A DNA stretch of 64,000 bases from Acinetobacter kookii (GCF_900096895.1 NZ_FMYO01000005.1:1-64000); one strand, 5' to 3'; numbered from the stretch's first letter, positions 19,625-28,717 are shown. A program made the numbers and translations. The notes: generated from the sequence alone by a model not told the origin.

Positions 19625-19648
19625 GCCTATTCAAAAGTTCAAAATTCT

Positions 19649-20479
19649 ATGATTCGTGTTCCTTCTCCTGCCAAGCTTAATCTTTTTTTGCATATCACTG
19701 GTCGTCGCGAGGACGGCTATCATGAATTGCAAAGTATTTTTCAGCTGATTGACCTGTATGACTGGCTGGAATTTAGCCAAACAGCAAGTCCTGAAATTAG
19801 CATTGATGGATTAAGCAGCGTCGATTTAGAGCACAACCTGATTTTCAAGGCCACACAGATTTTAAAGCCGTATGCAAAAGCATTTTCGGGCTTAAACATC
19901 CGCATTGAAAAAAACATTCCCATGGGTGCAGGACTTGGCGGTGGCTCCTCAAATGCGGCCACCACCCTGATTGTGGTCAATCAGTTATGGCAATGTGGCT
20001 TAAACATTGAGCAGCTGGCCGAACTGGGGCTAAAACTCGGTGCCGATGTGCCCATTTTTGTTCATGGCCGGAATGCCTGGGCAGAAGGCATTGGTGAACA
20101 CTTAACATTCATAGACTTAGATCAAAAACAATACATTGTGTTAAAACCTGATTGTTTTATCAGCACTCAACTGCTTTTTTCACAAAAAACGTTGACAAGA
20201 GACACGAAGCCTACTAAATTTTGCGCCTATCAGTTAAAGCCATTTAACTTTGGAAATAACTTTGAGCCTTTGGCAAGAAGCCTATATCCTGAAGTTGATG
20301 AAGCGATGCAGTATTTAGACCAGTTCGGTATTGCAAAACTTACAGGTACAGGTGCTTGTGTTTTCACTGAAGTAACTGCCGATATGAATATTGATGAGAT
20401 TTTAGCTCATTCACCATGTAAAGCTTACTTGGTCAATAGTTTAAATGAATCACCATTACGTCATTTCAAGGTTATATGA
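19649..20479 (+). CDS. ispE: 4-diphosphocytidyl-2-C-methyl-D-erythritol kinase
   Basis: IspE phosphorylates CDP-methylerythritol in the MEP pathway of isoprenoid synthesis. The 276-residue GHMP kinase carries PMGAGLGGGSSNA at 91-103 (ATP loop) and a C-terminal LTGTGACVFTEV. The reading frame stops one base before the first tRNA-Gln gene, so ispE and the tRNAs are probably one transcript that must be cut. prs follows the tRNAs. Confidence 0.95.
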   Translation: MIRVPSPAKLNLFLHITGRREDGYHELQSIFQLIDLYDWLEFSQTASPEISIDGLSSVDLEHNLIFKATQILKPYAKAFSGLNIRIEKNIPMGAGLGGGSSNAATTLIVVNQLWQCGLNIEQLAELGLKLGADVPIFVHGRNAWAEGIGEHLTFIDLDQKQYIVLKPDCFISTQLLFSQKTLTRDTKPTKFCAYQLKPFNFGNNFEPLARSLYPEVDEAMQYLDQFGIAKLTGTGACVFTEVTADMNIDEILAHSPCKAYLVNSLNESPLRHFKVI

Positions 20480-20480
20480 T

Positions 20481-20555
20481 AGGGGCGTCGCCAAGTGGTA
20501 AGGCACCGGGTTTTGATCTCGGCATCCGTTGGTTCGAATCCAGCCGCCCCTGCCA
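20481..20555 (+). tRNA. tRNA-Gln (UUG), copy 1
   Basis: A 75-nt gene with anticodon loop TTTTGAT (UUG) and encoded CCA. It matches tRNA-Gln and has discriminator G73. Its first base is 2 bases after the ispE stop. Confidence 0.95.
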
Positions 20556-20582
20556 TCATATTCATCTGTAGATTACTGTATT

Positions 20583-20657
20583 AGGGGCGTCGCCAAGTGG
20601 TAAGGCACCGGGTTTTGATCTCGGCATCCGTTGGTTCGAATCCAGCCGCCCCTACCA
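20583..20657 (+). tRNA. tRNA-Gln (UUG), copy 2, A73
   Basis: Identical to copy 1 over 74 bases; the discriminator base before CCA (20654) is A instead of G. In E. coli G73 is part of glutaminyl-tRNA synthetase recognition, so this copy may be charged less well. Confidence 0.93.
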
Positions 20658-20698
20658 TTTAAACTTATGGTTTAAATCACAATATAGCAATCAAATTT

Positions 20699-20773
20699 AG
20701 GGGCGTCGCCAAGTGGTAAGGCACCGGGTTTTGATCTCGGCATCCGTTGGTTCGAATCCAGCCGCCCCTGCCA
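20699..20773 (+). tRNA. tRNA-Gln (UUG), copy 3
   Basis: Identical to copy 1, with encoded CCA and G73. Confidence 0.95.
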
Positions 20774-20865
20774 TTTTTCTCAAAAAAGACAGTACAGTAT
20801 TTGCATGTTCATTTGTTAATTCACCTTGACACAGAACAGCAAAAATATTAAAGTTCTGCCGCATT

Positions 20866-20940
20866 AGGGGCGTCGCCAAGTGGTAAGGCACCGGGTTTTG
20901 ATCTCGGCATCCGTTGGTTCGAATCCAGCCGCCCCTGCCA
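20866..20940 (+). tRNA. tRNA-Gln (UUG), copy 4
   Basis: Identical to copy 1, 92 bases after copy 3 and 36 bases before prs. Confidence 0.95.
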
Positions 20941-20976
20941 TCTATTTTCAAACATTCCAACCGCCAAGGGTGCTTC

Positions 20977-21930
20977 ATGCCCAATCTTGTCGTTTTTAGT
21001 GGAACTGCACATCCACAATTCGCCCAAAAAGTCGTAAGCCATCTGCACATCCCTTTAGGTGCAGCATCTGTAGGTCAATTTTCTGACGGTGAAATCGCTG
21101 TCGAAATTACTGAAAATGTCCGTGGTAAAGACGTATTCCTGGTACAACCTACTTGCGCCCCAACGAATGACAACCTGATGGAAGTCCTCGTTATGGCTGA
21201 CGCTTTGCGCCGTGCAAGTGCAGGTCGTATCACTGCTGTCATCCCTTACTTCGGATATGCTCGTCAAGACCGTCGTCCTCGTTCAAGCCGCGTACCAATC
21301 ACTGCAAAAGTTGTCGCAGACATGCTGACAACTGTGGGTATTGACCGCGTAGTAATGATCGACCTTCATGCTGACCAGATTCAAGGTTTCTTCGATATCC
21401 CTGTAGACAACATCTACGGTACTCCTGCATTACTTGCTGACCTTCGTCAACAGCAACACCATAACCTCATGGTTGTTTCTCCAGACGTTGGCGGTGTAGT
21501 TCGTGCCCGTGCTGTAGCAAAACAAATGGGTGATATCGATCTTGCAATCATCGATAAACGTCGTCAAAAAGCCAATGAATCACAAGTGATGCATTTGATT
21601 GGCGATGTTAAAGATCGTGACTGCGTTATCGTGGATGACATGGTGGATACAGCAGGTACCTTATGTAAAGCTGCTGATGCACTTAAACAGTTTGGTGCGC
21701 GCCGTGTAGTTGCTTATGCAACTCACCCGGTACTTTCTGGTAAAGCAATTGAGAACCTGAAGAATTCTGTAATCGACGAACTCGTTGTCACAGATACCAT
21801 TCCTCTGTCTCAAGAAGCCCAAGAACTTGGTAAGATTCGCCAGGTTTCAGTCGCCAGCATGGTTGCTGAAACAATTCGTCGTATTAACAACGAAGAATCT
21901 ATTAGCGCAATGTTTGATTCTTATCTATAA
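20977..21930 (+). CDS. prs: Ribose-phosphate pyrophosphokinase
   Basis: Prs makes PRPP from ribose-5-phosphate and ATP, feeding purine, pyrimidine, NAD, His and Trp synthesis. The 317-residue protein carries [18 protein letters not shown] (ATP contact), HADQIQGFF and the PRPP loop [14 protein letters not shown] 20977 is chosen because the family begins near MPNLVVFSG and the upstream frame runs through the tRNA-Gln gene. It stands in the ispE-tRNA-prs order also seen in E. coli (ispE-prs). Terminator at 21947. Confidence 0.95.
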   Translation: MPNLVVFSGTAHPQFAQKVVSHLHIPLGAASVGQFSDGEIAVEITENVRGKDVFLVQPTCAPTNDNLMEVLVMADALRRASAGRITAVIPYFGYARQDRRPRSSRVPITAKVVADMLTTVGIDRVVMIDLHADQIQGFFDIPVDNIYGTPALLADLRQQQHHNLMVVSPDVGGVVRARAVAKQMGDIDLAIIDKRRQKANESQVMHLIGDVKDRDCVIVDDMVDTAGTLCKAADALKQFGARRVVAYATHPVLSGKAIENLKNSVIDELVVTDTIPLSQEAQELGKIRQVSVASMVAETIRRINNEESISAMFDSYL

Positions 21931-21946
21931 TATAGCGCTAAATTTT

Positions 21947-21974
21947 CAAAACCCTGCTTCAAGCAGGGTTTTCT
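21947..21974 (+). terminator. Terminator prs / rplY
   Basis: A 12-bp perfect stem (AAAACCCTGCTT / AAGCAGGGTTTT, loop C) with T-run, 17 bases after prs. Confidence 0.85.
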
Positions 21975-22029
21975 ATCGCTGAGCTGGTCGAAAACTCAGC
22001 TTAATTAAACTTAAATAGGAATGTCTATC

Positions 22030-22326
22030 ATGGCAAACTTCGTATTAAACGCAGCAGCACGTGAAGAAGCAGTACAAGGGAAAGGTTCGAGCCGCCGCCT
22101 TCGTCTTCAAAACAAAGTACCAGCAATCATCTACGGTGGTGCTGCTGAACCTGTAGCAGTTACTTTAGAGCTTCGTGAACTTGTTAAAGCGCTTGAAAGC
22201 AACGCTTTCTTTGAAGAAGTTGTTGAAATTAAAGTTGGCGACAAAGTTGAAAGCGTTAAAATCCAAGCTTTACAACGTCACCCAGCTAAAAACACTCCAA
22301 TGCACGCTGACTTCAAACGCGCATAA
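22030..22326 (+). CDS. rplY: Ribosomal protein bL25
   Basis: bL25 binds 5S rRNA in the large subunit. The 98-residue product is the short form lacking the CTC-type C-terminal domain: RLRLQNKVPAIIYGG, VTLELRELVKAL and LQRHPAKNTPMHADF. ATG 22030 is used because AGGA is 9 bases upstream; the ATG at 22021 follows AGGA directly, too close to be used. It comes before pth, a common neighbour. Confidence 0.95.
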   Translation: MANFVLNAAAREEAVQGKGSSRRLRLQNKVPAIIYGGAAEPVAVTLELRELVKALESNAFFEEVVEIKVGDKVESVKIQALQRHPAKNTPMHADFKRA

Positions 22327-22345
22327 GTGTTAACGGTGTAAATTA

Positions 22346-22927
22346 GTGTCAAAACTTTCGCTAATTGTTGGTTTGGGCAATCCTGGTAAGGAATACGCCC
22401 AAACCCGCCATAATGCAGGCTTCTGGTTCGTTGAACGCCTTGCAGAACAATATGGCATCTCTCTCAAAGCCGATCCTAAATTCTACGGAATCAGTGGTCG
22501 AGGTAATATCGAAGGTCAGGACGTTCGTCTGCTGTTACCCACAACCTTTATGAATGCCTCTGGCAAAAGTGTTGTACCCTTCGCCAAATTCTATCAAGTT
22601 GCTCCTGAATCAATGCTGATTGCACATGATGAACTGGATATGGACCCTGGTATCATTCGCCTGAAAACAGGTGGTGGTCACGGTGGACATAACGGTTTGC
22701 GTGATATCGTTCCGCATATAGGCCCTAATTTCCATCGCTTGCGTATCGGTATTGGGCACCCGGGTTCCAAAGAACGCGTATCGGGTCATGTCCTGAGCAA
22801 AGCTCCGAGCAGCGAACAAGGTTTAATGGATGACGCTATTGCACATGCTTTATCCCGCATTAAATTGCTGGTGAACGGTGACATACAGCCAGCCATGAAT
22901 CAAATTAATGCCTACAAACCGAACTGA
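22346..22927 (+). CDS. pth: Peptidyl-tRNA hydrolase
   Basis: Pth releases tRNA from prematurely dropped peptidyl-tRNA. The 193 residues have the active-site segment VGLGNPGKEYAQTRHNAGF with catalytic H22, TFMNASGKS, and HDELDMDPG. The start is GTG. It follows rplY by 19 bases, an operon often seen in bacteria. Confidence 0.95.
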   Translation: MSKLSLIVGLGNPGKEYAQTRHNAGFWFVERLAEQYGISLKADPKFYGISGRGNIEGQDVRLLLPTTFMNASGKSVVPFAKFYQVAPESMLIAHDELDMDPGIIRLKTGGGHGGHNGLRDIVPHIGPNFHRLRIGIGHPGSKERVSGHVLSKAPSSEQGLMDDAIAHALSRIKLLVNGDIQPAMNQINAYKPN

Positions 22928-23070
22928 TCATTCTACAAATAATTGAATTTTCCTTCTTGCCATGTTGCTTTTTTCGGAGCAAAATGCGCTTTCTGCGGAT
23001 TACTGATCCAGTAAGAAGTGATTTGATTTAACTAAGATAAAATCTTAGGTCAACTAAGGAGACGCTAGCC

Positions 23071-23451
23071 ATGCTTTCTCGTTTATTAAAAGCTAAAATT
23101 CACCGTTGTGTCGTGACACAAGCAGAATTACATTATGAAGGTTCTTGTGCAATTGACGGCGTGTTAATGGATTTAGCCGGTATCCGTGAATATGAAGAAA
23201 TTCATATGTGGAACGTGACTAATGGTAAGCGTTTTACCACTTATGCCATCCGTGGTGAAGAAAATTCAGGCATCATTTCAGTCAATGGCGGCGCTGCCCT
23301 GCAAGCGGATGTGGGCGATTTAATGATTATCGCCACATTTGGTGATTTCACCGAAGCTGAAGCCAATGCCCATAAACCTCGCCTGGTTTATGCAAATCCG
23401 GACAATACAGTGAACCACACAGCCAACTGTATTCCTGTTCAAGTGGCTTAA
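23071..23451 (+). CDS. panD: Aspartate 1-decarboxylase proenzyme
   Basis: PanD makes beta-alanine for pantothenate, hence coenzyme A. The 126-residue proenzyme self-cleaves at G24-S25 (EGSCAIDG) to form the pyruvoyl cofactor. Catalytic Y58-type and NGAA-like (VNGGAALQ) segments are present. AGGAGACG precedes ATG 23071. A terminator follows. coaD at 9121 is in the same pathway but not linked. Confidence 0.95.
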   Translation: MLSRLLKAKIHRCVVTQAELHYEGSCAIDGVLMDLAGIREYEEIHMWNVTNGKRFTTYAIRGEENSGIISVNGGAALQADVGDLMIIATFGDFTEAEANAHKPRLVYANPDNTVNHTANCIPVQVA

Positions 23452-23465
23452 GATTGAAAGACATG

Positions 23466-23493
23466 AAAAGCTCGCAATATGCGGGCTTTTTTA
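23466..23493 (+). terminator. Terminator after panD
   Basis: Stem AAGCTCGC / GCGGGCTT (one G-T pair) with a run of T, 15 bases after the panD stop. Confidence 0.75.
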
Positions 23494-23602
23494 TTGTCTG
23501 TTAATTTCATTTTATTATTCACATAATTACTATCCATATGACTGATTGATCTATAGAAATTTGCGCCCTGCCTGCAAAACAGGTCTATACTTATGGCACA
23601 TC

Positions 23603-23754
23603 GCTTCAGGGCGGGGTGCAATTCCCCACCGGTGGTAATTTAAAACTATATTTCTATAGGATTTAATCAGCCCACGAGCCTGTAAGCCGAACAGGGTTTA
23701 CTCGCAGATTTGGTGAAAAACCAAAGCCGACGGTATAGTCCGGATGAAAGAAGA
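23603..23754 (+). promoter_or_regulatory. FMN riboswitch upstream of ribB
   Basis: The conserved RFN box is visible: CTTCAGGGCGGGGTGCAATT then CCCCACCGGTGG, then CAGCCCACGAGC, then GCAGATTTGGTGAAAAACCA and GCCGACGGTATAGTCCGGATG. The aptamer lies 100 bases before ribB. In this family FMN binding reduces expression; the expression platform here is not resolved, but the position between aptamer and start suits control of translation initiation or termination. Confidence 0.95.
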
Positions 23755-23853
23755 CGACGTAACCGATATTTATACATAATATATCGCTGCGACCCCATTT
23801 CTGCATCAGTCCTGAAATGTTCAACCGTATGTTTATTTTACGAGAGCGTTTCA

Positions 23854-24513
23854 ATGTCTAGTTTGATTCAACCCGAAATTTTCTTCTCAGCCCTTCCCCC
23901 AGCTGAACAACGTATTCAAAAAGCATTAGAAGATATCCGCCAAGGCAAACCGGTTTTGGTGATGGATGACTTTGAGCGTGAAAATGAAGCCGACCTGATT
24001 GTGGCGGCAGAAACCTTAACTGTGGAAACGATGGCTCGCATGATTCGTGATGGCTCCGGCATTGTCTGTCTTTGCCTGACCAATGAACTGGCCAATCATT
24101 TAGAACTCCCACCCATGGTGACTGACAACTCCAGCCAGTTTAAAACCGCCTTTACCGTGACCATTGAAGCCGCACAAGGGGTGACTACAGGAGTTTCGGC
24201 AAAAGATCGTACTACCACCATTAAAACCGCAATTCAGGATGGTGCCGTGGCCAGTGACCTCAACCGTCCGGGGCATGTGTTTCCCTTGCGTGCGCGCGAA
24301 GGCGGTGTTTTGACTCGACGCGGTCATACCGAAGGCACCATTGATCTGGCACGTTTGGCTGGCCTAAAACCCGCTGGTGTTTTGTGCGAACTGACTAATC
24401 CTGACGGTACGATGGCATCTGGCATTCAGGTTCTGTCTTATGCACAGACTCATCATTTAACCGTGATTACCATTGAAGAACTTGTACAATACCGTTTGCA
24501 GCACAATCTCTAA
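23854..24513 (+). CDS. ribB: 3,4-dihydroxy-2-butanone-4-phosphate synthase
   Basis: RibB makes the four-carbon unit of riboflavin from ribulose-5-phosphate. The 219 residues cover one catalytic domain only: [15 protein letters not shown] (metal and substrate site), [17 protein letters not shown], and no RibA GTP cyclohydrolase domain. ATG 23854 gives the family N-terminus; the frame upstream runs through the riboswitch and is not coding. Control by the FMN riboswitch is clear from position. Confidence 0.95.
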   Translation: MSSLIQPEIFFSALPPAEQRIQKALEDIRQGKPVLVMDDFERENEADLIVAAETLTVETMARMIRDGSGIVCLCLTNELANHLELPPMVTDNSSQFKTAFTVTIEAAQGVTTGVSAKDRTTTIKTAIQDGAVASDLNRPGHVFPLRAREGGVLTRRGHTEGTIDLARLAGLKPAGVLCELTNPDGTMASGIQVLSYAQTHHLTVITIEELVQYRLQHNL

Positions 24514-24542
24514 ACCACGCCACATAGCTTGCTACAAAAAAT

Positions 24543-24582
24543 AAAAGTCATCAGGCTGGATCATTTAGCCTGATGACTTTTT
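24543..24582 (+). terminator. Terminator after ribB
   Basis: A 14-bp perfect stem (AAAGTCATCAGGCT / AGCCTGATGACTTT, loop 9) with T residues after it. It can also act for the convergent gene. Confidence 0.8.
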
Positions 24583-24654
24583 AAATCCAGACTATTTCAA
24601 TGCACCCAAAAATGAAGAAATCTTCTTTATAAATTTTAAGAGGTAAAAATGAGC

Positions 24655-25143
24655 CTAGTCCTCTTCTTGCATACTTTGCAGCAAATGCATACTGATGCCA
24701 TCCGCCCGTAAAAAGGCCAAATCATAACTGGCCGTGGCAAGGGCCAAGACACGTCGCTCAAATTCATCCCACAAAGGACGCACTTCTTTATAGTGAATAC
24801 CCAAACCACTCTCATCAGTAAAATGACGATTTTTCTCACACAACTTTAACGCATGGTACAGCTTGCGTCCCTTGCTCGCGTCCGGACGCAAACGTACACG
24901 CTTGGACAAAACAAAACCTTCAACATGGGCGATATCCGCCATGGGCAACATCGGAATCAAAATCTGATCCAGTTGCGAATCCAATCGATGCCAAATGGCC
25001 GTATGCTGCTCTGCTGTATAGGTATTCCACTTAATCACTTCATGATTAAAACGACGGCACCCCCGACAGACCGAATCACCAAACACCGTAGAGCAACGCC
25101 CTGCACATGGAGTCAAAGAGGCCATTTGACGATCAGTATTCAA
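24655..25143 (-). CDS. DUF1289 protein
   Basis: The 162-residue product opens with a Cys-rich module CAGRCSTVFGDSVCRGCRRF followed by NHEVIKWN, the DUF1289 signature, probably binding a metal. The C-terminal 100 residues are helical and charged. The start is a TTG at 25143 behind GGAG with 7-base spacing, or ATG 25125 with no clear binding site. Function of DUF1289 proteins is not established. It converges with ribB. Confidence 0.85.
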   Translation of the reverse strand: MNTDRQMASLTPCAGRCSTVFGDSVCRGCRRFNHEVIKWNTYTAEQHTAIWHRLDSQLDQILIPMLPMADIAHVEGFVLSKRVRLRPDASKGRKLYHALKLCEKNRHFTDESGLGIHYKEVRPLWDEFERRVLALATASYDLAFLRADGISMHLLQSMQEED

Positions 25144-25349
25144 AATAAACTCCGAAATTCAACAACATTCAGGTCTGGCAAATTCAGACCATTTTTCTGA
25201 TTTAAGATGCAATGAGCACAGGCATCATACATCCCCAAACAGCAAATTAAAAACCATATTTCATACTAGGTTTTATCGCTAATTGTGCCAATTCACGTTA
25301 GAATATGCGCCTGAAATTTTGTCTTACCTGAATACATTTGGAGTTTTCC

Positions 25350-26282
25350 ATGAACGCTACTGTAGAACAGCTTGCACCTGTAGAACAGCAAGCGACCACT
25401 GACTGGGTTGTTGCGGCACTATATCAATTTAAAGAAGTTCAAGATCCGGCCGATCTGCAGCAACGTCTTCTTGATTTGGTAAAAACCATCAATCTTTGTG
25501 GAACTCTCATTGTTGCAGGAGAAGGCATTAACGGTACTGTAGCGGGTGACCGTGCAGCAATCGATACCATTCATCAATTCCTTTGGAATGAAGGTTTTAA
25601 CGCAATGGAATATAAAGAGTCTCACAGTTCTGACAAGCCATTCCGTAAAATGAAAATCAAACTGAAACAAGAAATTGTAACTTTAGGCGTTGAAGTCAAA
25701 CCGCGCGATTTAGTCGGGCACTATCTTGATCCGAAAGAATGGAATGAACTGATTGCACGTGACGATGTAATTTTGATTGATACGCGTAACGACTACGAAT
25801 ATAAAGCCGGAACCTTTAAAGGTGCGATTGACCCTAAAACTGAAACCTTCCGTGAATTCCCGGAATATGTCAAAAAAGAACTGGAGCAGCATAAAGACAA
25901 GAAAATTGCCATGTTCTGTACCGGCGGTATTCGCTGCGAAAAATCCACTTCATTGTTGCTTCAAGAAGGTTTTAATGAGGTCTATCACTTGAAAGGCGGT
26001 ATTTTAAAATATCTGGAAGAAACGCCTGCCGAAGAAAGCATGTGGGAAGGTGAATGTTTCGTCTTTGATGGCCGTACTGCTGTGACTCATGGTGTAGAAG
26101 AAGGTCAGAACATTAAGTGTCATGCTTGTGGCTGGCCTTTACTTCCCGAAGAAGTGCAACTTCCAAGCTATGAACATGGCGTGTCTTGCAAATACTGCAT
26201 CGACAAAACCAGCGAAAAACAAAAAGCCGGCTTCCGTATGCGTCAGTCACAAATTGCAGCAGCGAAACGCAAACGCCTATAA
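25350..26282 (+). CDS. trhO: tRNA uridine(34) hydroxylase TrhO
   Basis: TrhO (YceA) is a rhodanese-fold enzyme that makes 5-hydroxyuridine at tRNA position 34, dependent on oxygen. The 310 residues have an N-terminal ferredoxin-like domain, then a rhodanese domain with ILIDTRNDYEY and the active-site loop CTGGIRCEKS at 190-199 (C190), and a C-terminal zinc-like CHACGWPL...CKYC. ATG 25350 follows GGAG; an upstream TTG is in frame. A palindromic terminator follows. Confidence 0.9.
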   Translation: MNATVEQLAPVEQQATTDWVVAALYQFKEVQDPADLQQRLLDLVKTINLCGTLIVAGEGINGTVAGDRAAIDTIHQFLWNEGFNAMEYKESHSSDKPFRKMKIKLKQEIVTLGVEVKPRDLVGHYLDPKEWNELIARDDVILIDTRNDYEYKAGTFKGAIDPKTETFREFPEYVKKELEQHKDKKIAMFCTGGIRCEKSTSLLLQEGFNEVYHLKGGILKYLEETPAEESMWEGECFVFDGRTAVTHGVEEGQNIKCHACGWPLLPEEVQLPSYEHGVSCKYCIDKTSEKQKAGFRMRQSQIAAAKRKRL

Positions 26283-26293
26283 TTGAATGTCCT

Positions 26294-26325
26294 AAATCAA
26301 AGCCCTCATAAGAGGGCTTTGATTA
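26294..26325 (+). terminator. Terminator-like hairpin after trhO
   Basis: A 13-bp perfect stem (AATCAAAGCCCTC / GAGGGCTTTGATT, loop ATAA); the T-run is weak (ATTT). Confidence 0.6.
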
Positions 26326-26504
26326 TTTACCTAAAAACAACAATAAATAAAAAAAGATCACTAAGTTTTACCATTAATGTGTGTCAAGTCACAAATAATC
26401 TGTTAATCTGAAATAAAAATTACAACAAACTTATAAACCATTAATTTTCAACGTGAAATATTTAACATATAACCTAAAAAGTAACGTGAAAAAGGAGTTA
26501 AATT

Positions 26505-26789
26505 ATGTCAAGAACAATCAGTCGCTCAGCCCATTATACTCGACGCTTTTACCTGGTACGCGAAAGAAATCTGCAAAAAGTAGAACACATTAAACAAACT
26601 TTAGAGCAAGAATCCCATCTTTTTATTGTAATGATGGGAGCAGTGATTGGCAGTATTTTCTCCCTGTTTATTGCCTATCATCTCACACCTAATTTGCTGG
26701 AATATGCCTTGCTCGGTGTGATTCCATTTGCACTCGCCTATAGTTTAAGAAAAGTTTATATCCACACCCTGATTCATAGCCAAGAATAA
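26505..26789 (+). CDS. Small two-helix membrane protein
   Basis: A 94-residue product with a basic N-terminus (RSAHYTRRFYLVRERN) and two predicted transmembrane helices (about 41-60 and 65-80). AAAGGAG precedes ATG 26505 at good spacing. I recognise no family. It may be an inner-membrane helper. The following DedA gene is 85 bases away; there is no sign that they are linked in function. Confidence 0.7.
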   Translation: MSRTISRSAHYTRRFYLVRERNLQKVEHIKQTLEQESHLFIVMMGAVIGSIFSLFIAYHLTPNLLEYALLGVIPFALAYSLRKVYIHTLIHSQE

Positions 26790-26874
26790 TCCAAAGGGAT
26801 TGCTTGGCTATGCTTTACCCTGCAACAAATTAAATTTAGGATGGTGTAAATATCACTAATATTTTTATCACTTT

Positions 26875-27492
26875 ATGAATCTGACAGAGTGGATTATTTC
26901 CATTATGGAACAATTGGGCTATCTCGGTATTGCCCTGCTCATGTTTCTTGACAATGTATTTCCTCCCATTCCTTCTGAAATCATCATGCCTTCCGCTGGC
27001 TATTCTGCATCGCAAGGCCAGCTAACTTTGTTTGGCGTCATTATTGCCGGCTGTTTCGGTTCATTGCTTGCGGCTGCTTTACTGTATTGGATTGGCTATA
27101 AGTTTAACCATGACAGCATCTTTCGTTTTGTAGACCGCTATTGCAGATATCTATTTATCAAATCGAGCGATGTTAAAAAGTCACTGGACTGGTTTGAACA
27201 CTATGGACATCGCATCGTATTCTTTGGCCGCATGATTCCTGCCGTACGTTCGCTCATTAGCATTCCTGCAGGCATGAGTCGAATGCCTTTTTGGAAATTT
27301 ATGTTTTACAGTGGCTTAGGTACTATTATCTGGACCACTTTCCTTGCCTGTGTCGGTTTTTATTTTGGAGAAAACCAGCATTTAATGCAGCAAATTTTCA
27401 GTAAAGTCAGTTATGTGATTATGTCCATTGTAGTCATCATTATTGGCTGGGTTGTATACCGTAGACAGCAGCGTAAAAATCGTCCCTCCTGA
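26875..27492 (+). CDS. DedA-family membrane protein
   Basis: DedA proteins are membrane proteins of about 200 residues needed for envelope and lipid carrier homeostasis, including undecaprenyl phosphate and polymyxin tolerance in some members. The 205 residues hold the reentrant FLDNVFPPIPSEIIMPSAGY motif and the FFGRMIPAVRSLISIPAGMSR motif, with several transmembrane helices and a basic C-terminus. Start ATG 26875 has no good Shine-Dalgarno. Specific substrate unknown. Confidence 0.85.
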   Translation: MNLTEWIISIMEQLGYLGIALLMFLDNVFPPIPSEIIMPSAGYSASQGQLTLFGVIIAGCFGSLLAAALLYWIGYKFNHDSIFRFVDRYCRYLFIKSSDVKKSLDWFEHYGHRIVFFGRMIPAVRSLISIPAGMSRMPFWKFMFYSGLGTIIWTTFLACVGFYFGENQHLMQQIFSKVSYVIMSIVVIIIGWVVYRRQQRKNRPS

Positions 27493-27521
27493 ATCAAAGT
27501 TATCCTCGGGAGGCTAAGGCA

Positions 27522-27935
27522 ATGTCGCATTATCTTAAATATTTTGCAGTTGTTTATAGTATGGTCTTAATTCTTTTGGTCAGCCTCTTGATTTTTGGCT
27601 TAAAGCTGAATGCCATTACCCTGCTGCCTGGGCTGATCGCTTCAGCATTTCTAAGTGCCAGACATTTTGTCAAAAAAGAACAACGTTTACCCAATGCCAA
27701 GGAGAAAAATACAATGGTTTGGGGATCAACAGTGATCGCCATGACCATTGGTTTTATCGTGATGTTTATCTCAATTTTTATACATCCGCAAACTGAGGAA
27801 ATTCTAATCACGATGAATTATGCCGGTAGAGCCCGAAATTCATGGTTGGTCGCAGCTGCGATTGCCTTACATGGGCTGATCTTTCATATTGCTTACAATG
27901 GCTATGCCCGCTATACATTGAATAAATTCAAATAG
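27522..27935 (+). CDS. ABZJ_00895-type membrane protein
   Basis: The 137-residue protein has four predicted transmembrane helices (around 8-28, 32-45, 68-88, 110-128) and a conserved-looking loop SARHFVKKEQRLPNAKEK. It fits the Acinetobacter-specific ABZJ_00895 family of unknown function. GGGAGGC precedes ATG 27522. It follows DedA by 29 bases and a terminator follows. Confidence 0.75.
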   Translation: MSHYLKYFAVVYSMVLILLVSLLIFGLKLNAITLLPGLIASAFLSARHFVKKEQRLPNAKEKNTMVWGSTVIAMTIGFIVMFISIFIHPQTEEILITMNYAGRARNSWLVAAAIALHGLIFHIAYNGYARYTLNKFK

Positions 27936-27981
27936 TTTTTAATCATGATGCATACCCCATCTCCTATAAAAGAACACGCCT

Positions 27982-28010
27982 AAAAAAAGCACCTTATGGT
28001 GCTTTTTTTA
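27982..28010 (+). terminator. Terminator after ABZJ_00895-like gene
   Basis: Perfect stem AAAAAAAGCACC / GGTGCTTTTTTT with loop TTAT. Confidence 0.85.
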
Positions 28011-28068
28011 TTTAAGGAATTAATTTGATATGAATACATGAACTGTGATTATTACAGTGCAAGGCGTA

Positions 28069-28143
28069 CCATTACACTGGCGTGTGATACACGAGCCGCG
28101 ATTGTAGCGGCACATGAAGTAACATCACGCTGGCGTGTGGTAC
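28069..28143. repeat. Partial duplication at the 3' end of UPF0149 gene
   Basis: Two 22-bp segments, 28069-28090 and 28122-28143, match at 18 positions (core ACTGGCGTGTG vs GCTGGCGTGTG). The right copy includes the last codons of the UPF0149 gene (minus strand). Between them is a GCCGC / GCGGC hairpin. Origin unknown. Confidence 0.5.
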
Positions 28144-28649
28144 ATTAAATACAATTCATTCAAATTATCTGGAATTTCTTCAGCAATTTCATCCATGAGC
28201 TGGCCATTGCGACGGAAAGATTCCATTTGTGGATCTTCTTCATCCACACCACTGAACACCATCATTGGCAAAGTTAAGTCGACCAATTGCTCTTCATGTT
28301 CAGGCGTGAACCAAGCATCTTCATTTAAGAACATCGCATCGACAAAGCCAACGCTCCAGTCACCTAAACTTGAATCCACATCTGCTTCTTCAATTTCAAA
28401 AGGAAACTCGATTCCTTCTTCATTGGCCAAGCTTTGACGAATTGATTCTAACCATGCTTTTACTTGTGCAATAATTTCTGCAGGTACCTTCTTTTGATTG
28501 TTGTCAAAAAGTTCGTCCAGCCATTTATCGAATTTCGGACCAACCGCAATTGCACATAAAAAGCCATGAGTAGCCGGGAAATCTAGACCATATTCATTTT
28601 GGTCGCCATCTAGATATTCGCTCAAAAGGTCTAAATCTAAAGCACTCAT
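28125..28649 (-). CDS. UPF0149 (YecA/YgfB) family protein
   Basis: The 174-residue acidic protein shows the family layout: an N-terminal LLSEYLDGDQNEYGLDFPATHGFLCAIAVGP segment, then a long acidic linker and a helical C-terminus (DEIPDNLNELYLMYH). YecA/YgfB proteins are small helical proteins of uncertain role. Its start is ATG 28649. The gene sits with a small acidic protein gene upstream on the same strand. Confidence 0.85.
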   Translation of the reverse strand: MSALDLDLLSEYLDGDQNEYGLDFPATHGFLCAIAVGPKFDKWLDELFDNNQKKVPAEIIAQVKAWLESIRQSLANEEGIEFPFEIEEADVDSSLGDWSVGFVDAMFLNEDAWFTPEHEEQLVDLTLPMMVFSGVDEEDPQMESFRRNGQLMDEIAEEIPDNLNELYLMYHTPA

Positions 28650-28717
28650 TTAAAATCCAGTTTGTAAAATAACTACGGCATAGCATAGCATTTTAGCCCG
28701 CTATACAGAATCCAATT

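Noticed and set aside
20697..21050. Minus-strand frame with [19 protein letters not shown] protein
   Set aside because: It is the well-known artefact of translating tRNA-Gln sequence on the wrong strand, extended into prs.
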